Shown here piece by piece: positions 1 to 8,350 of a stretch of 64,000 nt of DNA. The notes under the pieces were generated by a model that was not told where the DNA came from, made no database searches, and saw nothing but the letters and a program-made list of their open reading frames with translations. Made by a program: the position numbers and the translations under genes. This stretch comes from Acidisarcina polymorpha. Lineage in GTDB: Bacteria > Acidobacteriota > Terriglobia > Terriglobales > Acidobacteriaceae. Positions within the stretch are counted from its first letter, which is position 1. Each line of letters begins with the position of its first letter. The DNA is taken from assembly GCF_003330725.1 (NCBI RefSeq), contig NZ_CP030840.1, positions 2,046,001 through 2,110,000 of the forward strand. The letters are read 5' to 3'.

Positions 1-1149
1 CGCCAGCTTTCCGGTGTGCAGCGCCACGCGATCAACGTGGCACGATGCCTGCTCACGACCAGCGACGTCTCTGCTGTTCATCTTATCGCTGCACCGTGGC
101 AGCAGGAGTTTCTTGAGGATTGCGTTCAGGATTCTGATGGTCGCTTATCTATCCACTCCGCGGCCATAGGTGAGAGCGCTCTCAGCCGCAATCGGTGGTA
201 CTACACGCGGCTTCCGCAGCTCGCCGCCGAGTTGAAGGTGGATATCGCCCATCTCGCCTATCCGGCGCCAGTTAAAACCAAGGCATTCCCTTGTCCGGCG
301 GTTGTGACCTTGCACGACCTTTATCCCTATGACATTCAAGAAAACTTTGGGTTCCCAAAGGTATTGTTCAATCGCCTCGTTCTAGGACAATGCCTCTCAG
401 GCGTGGACGCAGTCGCGTGTGTCTCTCATGGCACCCTCTCCCGGATGCGCCATTTCTACCCTGGGCTGGCAGAAGCGAAGGCCGTTGTTATCTCGAATTG
501 TGTCGAGTCATATTCGGCGGCCACCGGCGATTCTTCGTTTCTGAAGACAGGTGAGAAACCGTTTCTTCTCTGTGTTGCCCAACACCGTCGCAATAAGAAC
601 ATCCTCTTCCTTCTCCGGATCTTCAAACGCATGCTTAGTTCGGGGCAGCTCTCGCGAGAGACGCGGCTTGTCATCATTGGCATTCCAGGGCCGGAGACGA
701 AGCGCATCCTACACTTCCTCGCCGCGGAAGACCTCACCTCGAACGTCAAGTTGGTAAGCGGGGTCTCCGAAGCGGAGTTGCAATGGTGCTACCGGAATTG
801 CGAGCTGCTGCTGGCTCCATCGATCGTCGAGGGTTTTGGCCTTCCTATTGCCGAAGCTCTGCTTGCCGGTTGTCGCATCATCTGCTCCGACCTACCGGTT
901 TTTCGCGAGGTAGGCGGCGATCACTGCCGCTACATTCCCTTGGGCTCTGCGGCGGAGCAAGCATTCGTCGACGCCATCTGCCATGCCCTTAGCCAACCCG
1001 TTCCCGCTCCTGTTTCACTGCCGCAACTATCGGCGTCTGTCATAGGAAACCAATATATGAAGCTCTACCAGTCTCTCCAACTACAAGAGAGGCGTGGATG
1101 CGCAGACCTCCGGCCTGCATCGATGCAAGACACACAAAGGAAAGCGTAA
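1..1149 (+). CDS. Glycosyltransferase family 4 (GT-B), 5' end cut off by the window edge
   Basis: Transfers a sugar from a nucleotide-sugar donor, probably in exopolysaccharide or O-antigen assembly at the cytoplasmic membrane face. The reading frame is already open at base 1, and its first codons read R-Q-L-S-G-V-Q-R-H-A, the usual N-terminal acceptor loop of GT4 enzymes, so the GTG at 16 is probably internal and the true start lies upstream. Seen in the sequence: HDLYPYD near residue 100, a VSHGT segment near 138, and near the C-terminus the GT4 donor-site E-x7-E motif in EGFGLPIAEAL. About 380 residues are present, a normal GT4 length. The WecG/TagA gene follows 2 bases after the stop, so the two are very likely cotranscribed. 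Acceptor and linkage cannot be read from sequence. Confidence 0.88.
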   Translation, partial: RQLSGVQRHAINVARCLLTTSDVSAVHLIAAPWQQEFLEDCVQDSDGRLSIHSAAIGESALSRNRWYYTRLPQLAAELKVDIAHLAYPAPVKTKAFPCPAVVTLHDLYPYDIQENFGFPKVLFNRLVLGQCLSGVDAVACVSHGTLSRMRHFYPGLAEAKAVVISNCVESYSAATGDSSFLKTGEKPFLLCVAQHRRNKNILFLLRIFKRMLSSGQLSRETRLVIIGIPGPETKRILHFLAAEDLTSNVKLVSGVSEAELQWCYRNCELLLAPSIVEGFGLPIAEALLAGCRIICSDLPVFREVGGDHCRYIPLGSAAEQAFVDAICHALSQPVPAPVSLPQLSASVIGNQYMKLYQSLQLQERRGCADLRPASMQDTQRKA

Positions 1150-1151
1150 GC

Positions 1152-1988
1152 ATGATTTCCACCAAACCGGCTGCCGCGGCAAGAGTGCTTGGCGTCGCTG
1201 TCGAAGCCCTCAACATGAATCTCGCCTTAGAGCGTATCGCGGGCGAACTCCACGAACGTCGCAAAGGATATATCTGTCTCACCGGCGTTCACGGCATTAT
1301 GGAGGCCCAACGCGATCCGCGTCTTGCCGAAATTTATGCCTCGGCCGCAATGACTGTCCCGGATGGCGCGCCAACCGTATGGGTAGGTCGTTGGCAAGGC
1401 CATAGCTCGATGCAGCGAGTCGCAGGACCTGAACTCATGCTCGAGTTGATGCGCCGCAAGGAATTCGCGGGCTACACCCACTTTCTGTATGGCGGCGAAG
1501 AAGGCGTAGCGCAGCGGCTGCGCCAGCAACTGACACTCCGCTTCCCATGGGTCCGCATCGCCGGTACCTTTACGCCCCCGTTCCGGGATCTGAACGAAGT
1601 CGAGGAGGACGCGCTCCTCGCTGCGGTCGACGAGCTAAGACCCGATATCATCTGGGTAGGCATTAGCACCCCGAAACAAGAGCGCTTTATGCATCGCTAC
1701 TTGCATCGATTGAATACGACTCTTATGTTCGGTGTGGGTGCAGCCTTCGATTACCATACCGGTCGAATACAGGACGCTCCACAGTGGATCAAGGTTATTG
1801 GTATGCAGTGGCTACATCGGCTGGTTCAGGACCCACGACGCCTGTGGAAGCGATACCTGCGTAATAACTCGTCTTTTCTCTGGAACATTGCCCTGCAGCT
1901 TACCGGCTTGCGAGATTACCCGCCTATCCACAACGAGGTCGAAAGCTGGCGTGCGATCCAGCCTTCTGAAGTATCGAAGGCAGGATGA
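1152..1988 (+). CDS. WecG/TagA/CpsF family glycosyltransferase (GT26)
   Basis: Predicted to add a sugar (N-acetylmannosamine or its uronic acid in characterised relatives) to a lipid-linked intermediate in surface polysaccharide synthesis. 278 residues. Family hallmarks are visible: a TVPDGAP block near residue 75, the STPKQE signature near 175 and the GVGAAFDYHTG block near 198, followed by the basic RLVQDPRRLWKRY segment. I chose the ATG at 1152 because AGGAAA sits about 9 bases upstream; an in-frame start at 1098 would overlap the preceding gene by 52 bases. Forms an operon with the GT4 gene. The actual sugar is unknown. Confidence 0.9.
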   Translation: MISTKPAAAARVLGVAVEALNMNLALERIAGELHERRKGYICLTGVHGIMEAQRDPRLAEIYASAAMTVPDGAPTVWVGRWQGHSSMQRVAGPELMLELMRRKEFAGYTHFLYGGEEGVAQRLRQQLTLRFPWVRIAGTFTPPFRDLNEVEEDALLAAVDELRPDIIWVGISTPKQERFMHRYLHRLNTTLMFGVGAAFDYHTGRIQDAPQWIKVIGMQWLHRLVQDPRRLWKRYLRNNSSFLWNIALQLTGLRDYPPIHNEVESWRAIQPSEVSKAG

Positions 1989-2018
1989 AACTCCTCTTTT
2001 AAGCCGCAAGCACAGGCA

Positions 2019-2315
2019 TCAATCCGTAGGCCTATCGGCCTTGTTCTTCGCCTGCAGGGTTTCCAATAGATGTCGAGTGTAGAGTCCGGTGGCAATAAAA
2101 CTTGCTTGCTGCTGAACCATTTCGTAGAGCACTTCCTCGCCAATCCGGTCGATCGAGGTAACATCGGTGAGGTCGACAACACGCAGCCGCCGACATCCCT
2201 GACTCGGTGAGTTTCGCCACCTCTCACTCAACTCCGCGGCAAACTCTCCAACTAGCTGGCCCTGAAGGACCCATCTCTCTCCCGATGGGTTCTGAACGAC
2301 TGTAATTCTCAACAT
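2019..2315 (-). CDS. STAS-domain protein (anti-sigma-factor antagonist-like)
   Basis: A small single-domain protein of 98 residues that resembles the STAS fold of anti-anti-sigma factors and related signalling partners. It begins with a beta strand (MLRITVV), continues through an ELSERW helix and has a VVDLTDVTSID strand-turn, where STAS proteins carry their phosphorylatable or partner-contacting Ser/Thr. Here the D-V-T-S-I-D segment supplies Thr and Ser. The ATG at 2315 is preferred because AAGAAG stands 4 bases upstream; an in-frame start at 2384 would add 23 Cys-rich residues with no family support. It converges on the glycosyltransferase gene with a 30-base gap. No kinase or phosphatase partner is nearby, so its pathway is unknown. 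Confidence 0.65.
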   Translation of the reverse strand: MLRITVVQNPSGERWVLQGQLVGEFAAELSERWRNSPSQGCRRLRVVDLTDVTSIDRIGEEVLYEMVQQQASFIATGLYTRHLLETLQAKNKADRPTD

Positions 2316-2562
2316 GTCTTCTTTGGCGCCGCACCGGCAAACAACATCGTCGCATTCAATGGAACTGTACCTGACGTTCTGCAATATCCAGAGAACTCGA
2401 TGTCAATGTTTACGCAATCGGGTGACCAAAAACAGGAACTTTAGTGACCACTCTTGATTTGGATAATAGCCGAGGGTTTAGACCAAAGTAGGGGCGCAAA
2501 TCCTCACTAAGCCTTACACCTGCTGCTGAATTATTGGCACGCCGTCAGCATATTGGCACCGC

Positions 2563-4647
2563 TTAACGCTGGTTTGGTCGCGCGATTCCAAGCTTTCGCA
2601 TACGAAATTGCAGGGTTGGCCGCTTAATGCCCAGGCGAGCGGCGGCGCCGTTGGGTCCTGAGAAGACCCAGTTGCTTTGCTCAAGAACGTGAAGAATATG
2701 GCGCCTCTCGATCTCTTCTAGCGTCGTCACTCCGTTGCTCTCAGTAGGACGGGACTTTAGATCGGCAACTGGCACTTTCAACTCCCTGCCGGTAGAAAGA
2801 ATTACCGCCCTCTCGATAACATTTTGCAGCTCACGAATATTACCCGGCCACGGGTAGCGAACAATGCAATTCATGGTGTCAGCTGAAATGGTGTCAATCT
2901 GCTTCTTCATAAGCCGGGCGAAGTGCTGAGCAAAATGCCGCACAAGAAAAGGGATATCTTCGGTTCTTTCGCGCAACGAAGGGACGTAAATCGGGAAAAC
3001 ATTCAACCGATAGAACAGATCGGTACGAAATCGTTGTGCCTCGACCATTGCATAAAGGTCCCGGTTCGTTGCCGCAATCAGTCGTGCGGCCGTATGAAGG
3101 GTTCGTGAACTGCCCAGTCGCTCGAATTCTCGCTCCTGTAAGACCCTTAAGAGCTTCGGCTGCAGTTCCAAGGGTATTTCTCCAACTTCGTCGAGAAAAA
3201 TTGTTCCTTGCGACGCCAATTCAAATCGGCCGATGCGCTGAGAGATCGCGCCCGTAAACGCTCCTTTCTCATGCCCGAAGAGTTCGCTCTCTAACAATCC
3301 GGTAGGGATCGCCGCACAGTTGAGCTTTACGAAGGCATGGGAGCTGCGCTGGCTGAACTTATGAACAGCGCGGGCAATCAGTTCCTTTCCACTGCCCGTC
3401 TCCCCATAGATAAGGACGGTTGAATTGGTCGGCGCCACCGCTTCCACTTGGCGCAGCACCTTTCGTAGAGCTGCACTGTTGCCAACAATCTCTTCAAAGT
3501 TCAGCTCGCTCCGTATCTCGTCCTCTAGATAGAGCTTTTCTTGCGCAAGCTGATCCGAAAGCTCTGAAATCCTGCGATAGGCGAGAGCATTGTCGATCGC
3601 AATTGCTAACTGGCCGGCAATCTGGAGCAGGAAATCGACATCTTCACGCGTAAACGAGTTCCTCTTTAATCTCGCCACGGCAAGAACTCCCAAGGAACGG
3701 CCACCCCGAACCAGCGGTAGGAGGCTGAGCGCCTTAAACCCTTCTTGAATGGCAACCGTCCCGCCAAAATATGGCGATTGTTCTTCGCTTATCTCGCCAA
3801 CCCACGGTTTACCGTTCTCGAAAACTCTGGCAGCCACTGCCTCTGGCGACAGCACTGCTCCGGCGCGTATATGTCCCTTGCCGTCCGGGAAGTCCAGCGC
3901 ATAAACCTCCAGACCTTCTTTGCTGGGGGTAGGAAGCATGAGAGCCACGGCGTCCAGTTGCATGACGCTTCGGATGTTTGGCGATATTGCTTGAATGAGT
4001 TCTTTGAGATTCAGGTTCGAAACAACGCTATTGTTAAGGTCCAAAATGAGCTTGAGCTTGGTTCGCTCGTTCTCCAGCTGCAAACGCGCTCTCTCAGACG
4101 CATCGAAGTTCAGTCTGGCATGAATCGCCAGCGCCGCGTGATCAGCCGCCAGCGAAAGCAGACTAAGATCTTCCTCGGAAAATGCCTTTTCAAACGAACG
4201 TGCAGCGCAGATGATCCCCAATCGCCGAAGGGAGGTTTGCAGCGGGAGAATACAAAGGGAACGGTAACCATGGGTCTGGAACCAATCGAAAGCATCGCCA
4301 AACCTGCGTTCCCTGGCCAATGACTGGATAACGAGTGGCCTTTGACTCTCGTGTACCCAGCAATAGGAAGGACTGCCGACGAAGTGACCCGGAATTCCGT
4401 TCATCGTTGCACCGGAATCTGGAGAAACCTCCTTAGACGAAGCCAGTTCCCTCTCGTACACCACCATGAAAGTGTCAGCCGTAGAAAGACTATGCAGCTT
4501 TGAGGGCAGCGCCTGCAGCAGCGTCTCCACATCGCGGTATTGGTTTAGCTGTTGGGTGAAGTGGAGGAAGCTCGTTCCGTGGTCCACCGGAAAGGCGCCC
4601 TGGGATGAAATTAGTACCTGCTTGTCGCTCTGGCTGTCCATCTCCAT
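2563..4647 (-). CDS. Sigma-54-dependent enhancer-binding regulator with GAF sensors
   Basis: Activates RNA polymerase-sigma-54 promoters by ATP-driven remodelling. Domain order over about 694 residues: one or two GAF-like sensory domains (about 30-185 and 205-365), a short linker helix, the AAA+ domain with Walker A GETGSGK near 414 and the sigma-54-contacting GAFTGA loop near 468, then a Fis-type helix-turn-helix near 665-690 (AAARLGIKRPTLQFRMRKLG). The layout resembles FhlA-like activators. Three in-frame ATGs lie close together (4653, 4647, 4641); 4647 is chosen because an AGGA stands 6 bases before it, while it abuts 4653 directly. Transcribed divergently from the radical SAM/activase gene run, which makes that run a plausible target. 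The sensed ligand is unknown. Confidence 0.93.
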   Translation of the reverse strand: MEMDSQSDKQVLISSQGAFPVDHGTSFLHFTQQLNQYRDVETLLQALPSKLHSLSTADTFMVVYERELASSKEVSPDSGATMNGIPGHFVGSPSYCWVHESQRPLVIQSLARERRFGDAFDWFQTHGYRSLCILPLQTSLRRLGIICAARSFEKAFSEEDLSLLSLAADHAALAIHARLNFDASERARLQLENERTKLKLILDLNNSVVSNLNLKELIQAISPNIRSVMQLDAVALMLPTPSKEGLEVYALDFPDGKGHIRAGAVLSPEAVAARVFENGKPWVGEISEEQSPYFGGTVAIQEGFKALSLLPLVRGGRSLGVLAVARLKRNSFTREDVDFLLQIAGQLAIAIDNALAYRRISELSDQLAQEKLYLEDEIRSELNFEEIVGNSAALRKVLRQVEAVAPTNSTVLIYGETGSGKELIARAVHKFSQRSSHAFVKLNCAAIPTGLLESELFGHEKGAFTGAISQRIGRFELASQGTIFLDEVGEIPLELQPKLLRVLQEREFERLGSSRTLHTAARLIAATNRDLYAMVEAQRFRTDLFYRLNVFPIYVPSLRERTEDIPFLVRHFAQHFARLMKKQIDTISADTMNCIVRYPWPGNIRELQNVIERAVILSTGRELKVPVADLKSRPTESNGVTTLEEIERRHILHVLEQSNWVFSGPNGAAARLGIKRPTLQFRMRKLGIARPNQR

Positions 4648-4998
4648 GTCCATTCCTATATGTAGTAGGTCTGTCTGGAAGCGATTTTGTTACTTCATAG
4701 ATGTCGATGGGGTGCCCTCGGTGGCAACCCACTTTGCAGATAGGCCGCCTGGTCCCTAAGCATCGACGAATGCGATGCCAATCTGCTGGCACTATGTTAG
4801 TCCGTTGGCATTCTTCTTGGTGTTGCAAGATCCTAACTCCCTGTTCAGAGGAGAGTCATCCTTTTCGGTTTCAATAGCTTAGCCAATAGTTCTTTGAACT
4901 ATAAATCTGGCGAATCACATGCAGTTACCCTCAACGTCATCTCAGAGAAGCTCCAATAGATTCCTGTGAAGCGACGTTCGATCTTCTTGGAGGGCTGA
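4648..4998. promoter_or_regulatory. Divergent intergenic region with a dyad and a near sigma-54 promoter match
   Basis: This gap separates the sigma-54 activator from the radical SAM gene. It holds a TGCCA-N6-TGGCA dyad at 4776-4791 and a longer arm pair ATGCCAA (4775-4781) / TTGGCAT (4805-4811). The stretch TTGGCATTCTTCTTGG at 4805-4820 resembles the -24/-12 consensus (TGGCAC-N5-TTGC), but its -12 element reads GG in place of the conserved GC, so the promoter call is weak. No tRNA or convincing small gene was found. Confidence 0.35.
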
Positions 4999-6285
4999 AT
5001 GCCTGTTGAGCAACCGGCTGAGCACACTTCGAATTTTCGCCTGGATGTGCCGTTGCATAATCTTCTGACCCAGCCTTTAGGCCCGCCGACCGGGCTGCGT
5101 CCGGATGGCAAGCCGCAAACTTTTCCTAACCCCATCTTCCCGCAACATCCCGAACTCTTGGGACCAGTCGAGGACAACGTCGATTGGAATCCTCCTGAAA
5201 AGCGCAAATGGACGCCGGGTCAGATATACCACGGTATGCGCGGGTGGCTCTTCCCCTACATTCGCTCACGAGTTACGGCCGGCGATTTTCATCCACTCAT
5301 CGCATATCTCTTCACCGAGTTCAAGTGCAATCTGGATTGCCACTACTGCTGGGCCTTCGACAACAAAGTGAAGGGCATGAGCGAAGATACGGCGAAACGG
5401 TCAATCGACTGGCTTCATGGAACCGGCTGCCGGGTACTTGCCTATATGGGCGGCGAACCACTGCTGCGCCCTGACTTCATTCATAAGATCACTTACTATG
5501 CAGCGAAGAAAGATTTCTGGATTTACCTTCCCACGAACGCCCGCCTCCTGAGAACCGATGTGATCGACAAGCTCGCAGATGCTGGCGTGTCCACCTTTAA
5601 CATCGCCGTCGATGCAGTCGACCTCAAACCAGGCCTCCCGAAGGCATTGGCTCCCATTCGCAAACAATTCGATTACTTGATTCGCAAGCAGTACGGTTAC
5701 GGCTACTCTGTCTTCCTCAATATCAACATATGCCGTAACAACCTGGACGACGTGCGGCAGCTCACTGAAATCGCTCATGACTGTGGCGTCGCCACTGACT
5801 ATCACATCAACGAATCACCCTTGCTGGAACAGGACGAGCATTTCAAACATGCCGCCAATAACGTAACTTACATCACCAAAGAGGATTGGCCAGCTGTCGA
5901 GGAGACCATCCAATGGCTCACCGAAAAACAGGATTCGGGCTATAAGATGGTGAACTCTAATACCAGGCTGTGGCAGATGGTCGACTTTATGAAAGGAAAC
6001 CATTTCCCGTGGAACTGCCGCGCAGGACAAAATTCAATGATCATCCGCGCTGACGGGACCTTGGCGCCATGCTTCCCCATGTACACGGCAACCTATGACT
6101 GGGGCGTGGTTGGCGATCATAAGTTCGACACGAAGCAGCTCGACCATCAAAAAGAGACCTGCCAGACGCACTGCTTTTCGACGTTGAACCACATCCTCGG
6201 TTGGTGCTACAACGACCAACGAGTTATCAAGTACTTCTTCAAGCAGTTGGCACATGGATTCCAAGGCGTGAAAGGGCAGATGTAG
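4999..6285 (+). CDS. Radical SAM enzyme with SPASM-like C-terminus
   Basis: A 428-residue S-adenosylmethionine radical enzyme. The [4Fe-4S]/SAM motif is CNLDCHYC near residues 110-117 and the glycine-rich SAM-contacting MGGEP follows near 151. The C-terminal part has further cysteines (NCRAG near 339, APCFPMY near 357, then C-x3-C and a WC pair near 387-403), the pattern of a SPASM/Twitch auxiliary-cluster domain. The first 100 residues are Pro-rich and not recognised. GGAG stands a few bases before the ATG. It opens a four-gene run with two dehydratase/activase-like genes and a permease, all on the same strand. The substrate is unknown; a modifying or maturation role for its neighbours is only inference. 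Confidence 0.88.
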   Translation: MPVEQPAEHTSNFRLDVPLHNLLTQPLGPPTGLRPDGKPQTFPNPIFPQHPELLGPVEDNVDWNPPEKRKWTPGQIYHGMRGWLFPYIRSRVTAGDFHPLIAYLFTEFKCNLDCHYCWAFDNKVKGMSEDTAKRSIDWLHGTGCRVLAYMGGEPLLRPDFIHKITYYAAKKDFWIYLPTNARLLRTDVIDKLADAGVSTFNIAVDAVDLKPGLPKALAPIRKQFDYLIRKQYGYGYSVFLNINICRNNLDDVRQLTEIAHDCGVATDYHINESPLLEQDEHFKHAANNVTYITKEDWPAVEETIQWLTEKQDSGYKMVNSNTRLWQMVDFMKGNHFPWNCRAGQNSMIIRADGTLAPCFPMYTATYDWGVVGDHKFDTKQLDHQKETCQTHCFSTLNHILGWCYNDQRVIKYFFKQLAHGFQGVKGQM

Positions 6286-6368
6286 CCTTCCCGCAGAATG
6301 TATCTGCTGGTCTCACGACATCAAAGCCGGTACTACCGCAGCGACCCACTTGATCACAGGAGAGCAAT

Positions 6369-8153
6369 ATGCCAGTAGAAGAGATCGTGCTAACGGACTT
6401 CGAAGTAGAGATCCAGGCGCGCATCGATGCAGAACGCGCCCGGCTTCGCGCTGAGGCGGGATTGGCGCGTATGCGTGAGTTCAAGAAGCCTGTAGAGCGG
6501 AGTTTTACAGGCCCGGAACGCGACTACGTCACCATTCTCTTTGGCGGCCTCACCTGGAAGCACGAAGAGATGATCAAGGCGGTCTTTCATGGCAGCGGTT
6601 ATCGCTGCGAAAATATCCCGACCCCGGTTGTTGCTGACTTCCAGGCCGGGAAAGAGTTCGGGAACAATGGCCAATGCAATCCCACTTACTTCACCGTTGG
6701 CAATCTGGTGCGCTATCTTCAAAGTCTCGAAGAGCAAGGGCAAACCAAGCAGCAGATCATCGACAACTACGTCTTCTTCACTGCTGGGTCTTGTGGCCCG
6801 TGCCGCTTTGGCATGTATGAGGCAGAATACCGGTTCGCCTTACAAAATGCGGGCTTTGAAGGCTTTCGAGTTCTACTCTTCCAACAGACGGATGGCATCA
6901 AGGCCGCTAGCGGGGAGCCTGGGCTTAAGTTCTCAGTTGATTTCGGGATGGGGATGCTGAATGCGCTTAACCTGGGCGATGTTATCAATGAGCTCGTCTA
7001 TCAGATCCGGCCTTTTGAAGTGACTAAGGGAGAGACAGACCGTGTAATTCGCGAATCGGTCAAAACCCTTACCGATACTCTGCGCGACCGGAGGCGCTGG
7101 CACATCCTGGAGGCTGCGCCGGGGTGGGCTAAGCCATTCCTTGAAGGACACGCAAAATTTACGGGGATCAGTTGCACGCTCGGTAAAGTAGCTCAAAATG
7201 TCTACGGCAAAGAATACGTGGATGCCCTCCATGCCTGTCGCGATAGCATCAACTCAATCCAGGTAGATCGTTTGCGGGTCAAGCCGGTAATCAAGATAAC
7301 TGGAGAATTCTGGGCGCAGACAACAGAAGGCGATGGCAACTTCAACATGTTTGCTTTCCTCGAGCGCGAGGGAGCGCAGGTTCTGGTTGAGCCCATTGCG
7401 ACCTGGATTGCCTACATGATGTACGTAGCCAAGGAAGGGGCAAAGGCCCGCGCCTACGCAGAAGCTCCCTACCGCGACCCGAAGTGGTATGAAGTCAAGA
7501 AACACCTTGCCAATGAATTGAAGTTGTTGAAGAAGACCGGTGGTCTTAGTGCTGGAAGTGCGATGTGGGGTTATTTCTATCACCGCACAATTAAACATTT
7601 GGGAGACACCGCGCACCATCTCATCCCCCAGAAGGAGTTGTCGCGGCTGGCACATCCCTTTTATCACCAGCTCGCCAGGGGCGGCGAGGGCTACATGGAA
7701 GTCGGTAAGAATGTGTATTACACGGTGAACCATCTGTGTCACATGGTGCTAGCCTTGAAGCCTTTTGGCTGCATGCCTTCAACTCAGTCCGATGGCGTAC
7801 AATCGCGGGTCGTCAACAAGTTTAAAGATATGATCTTCCTTCCCATTGAGACCTCTGGTGAGGGCGAGGTGAATGCCCACAGCCGCGTTCAGATGGCGTT
7901 AGCTGAGGCGAAAGCCAAAGCGCGGGCGGAGTTCGATGGTGTACTGGTGCAAACCGGAAAGTCATTGGAAGATCTCCGCGAGTATGTCGACGCACACCCG
8001 AAACTCAAGCATGCACTTTATAAGGTTCCGCATCGCGAAGGCGTTGCCGGAACTGCGGCACAGTTTGCCTGGCACGTCAGCGACTTGATGGATCGCGACA
8101 GAAAGTATCGTCGCCCGGCGCGCGTTTCTTTGCCGGCATCTCAGGTTGCCTGA
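6369..8153 (+). CDS. 2-hydroxyacyl-CoA dehydratase/CoA-activase-related iron-sulfur protein
   Basis: A 594-residue protein of the HgdB-like superfamily usually annotated as CoA activase or activator-of-dehydratase-related, and often found beside BadF/HgdC-type ATPases. Conserved cysteines that could hold iron-sulfur clusters are visible in GQCNPTYF near residue 103 and in GSCGPCRFG near 141-145, with further single cysteines (GISCTLG near 268, GCMPST near 467). The N-terminal 50 residues are a charged helix. AGGAGA precedes the ATG at 6369. It lies 83 bases after the radical SAM gene and 197 bases before the giant activase. In characterised relatives the partner ATPase passes one low-potential electron to a cluster on such a protein; the substrate here is unknown. 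Double-cubane-cluster proteins are a second possible relationship. Confidence 0.78.
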   Translation: MPVEEIVLTDFEVEIQARIDAERARLRAEAGLARMREFKKPVERSFTGPERDYVTILFGGLTWKHEEMIKAVFHGSGYRCENIPTPVVADFQAGKEFGNNGQCNPTYFTVGNLVRYLQSLEEQGQTKQQIIDNYVFFTAGSCGPCRFGMYEAEYRFALQNAGFEGFRVLLFQQTDGIKAASGEPGLKFSVDFGMGMLNALNLGDVINELVYQIRPFEVTKGETDRVIRESVKTLTDTLRDRRRWHILEAAPGWAKPFLEGHAKFTGISCTLGKVAQNVYGKEYVDALHACRDSINSIQVDRLRVKPVIKITGEFWAQTTEGDGNFNMFAFLEREGAQVLVEPIATWIAYMMYVAKEGAKARAYAEAPYRDPKWYEVKKHLANELKLLKKTGGLSAGSAMWGYFYHRTIKHLGDTAHHLIPQKELSRLAHPFYHQLARGGEGYMEVGKNVYYTVNHLCHMVLALKPFGCMPSTQSDGVQSRVVNKFKDMIFLPIETSGEGEVNAHSRVQMALAEAKAKARAEFDGVLVQTGKSLEDLREYVDAHPKLKHALYKVPHREGVAGTAAQFAWHVSDLMDRDRKYRRPARVSLPASQVA

Positions 8154-8207
8154 AACTGGCGGCGTCCGCGGCGGTCGGCGCGCGATCCGGTTGTCGTTAC
8201 AACCATT

Positions 8208-8243
8208 TCTTTGCGCCACGACCTATCGACCGCGGCGCAAAGA
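8208..8243 (+). repeat. Perfect 10-bp inverted repeat between the dehydratase-like and activase genes
   Basis: TCTTTGCGCC (8208-8217) and GGCGCAAAGA (8234-8243) are exact reverse complements with a 16-base loop. No T-run follows on the plus strand, so it is not a classic intrinsic terminator. It could set relative expression of the two genes by mRNA processing or partial attenuation, or bind a dimeric regulator. Confidence 0.55.
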
Positions 8244-8350
8244 CTGGTGTTTCACTAGATCGTTCAGGGTAATGCAACAGAAACGTACGCGAGCTACTAT
8301 GGTCGGCCGCTCTCCCTGGTGAGGCGGCTGGTTGTAGTGCGGAGACGGGC

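Noticed and set aside
2531-2560. Two TTGGCAC repeats before the end of the sigma-54 regulator gene, as sigma-54 promoters
   Set aside because: The first has a -12 of CAGC and the second has the wrong spacing; transcription from them would run antisense to the regulator.
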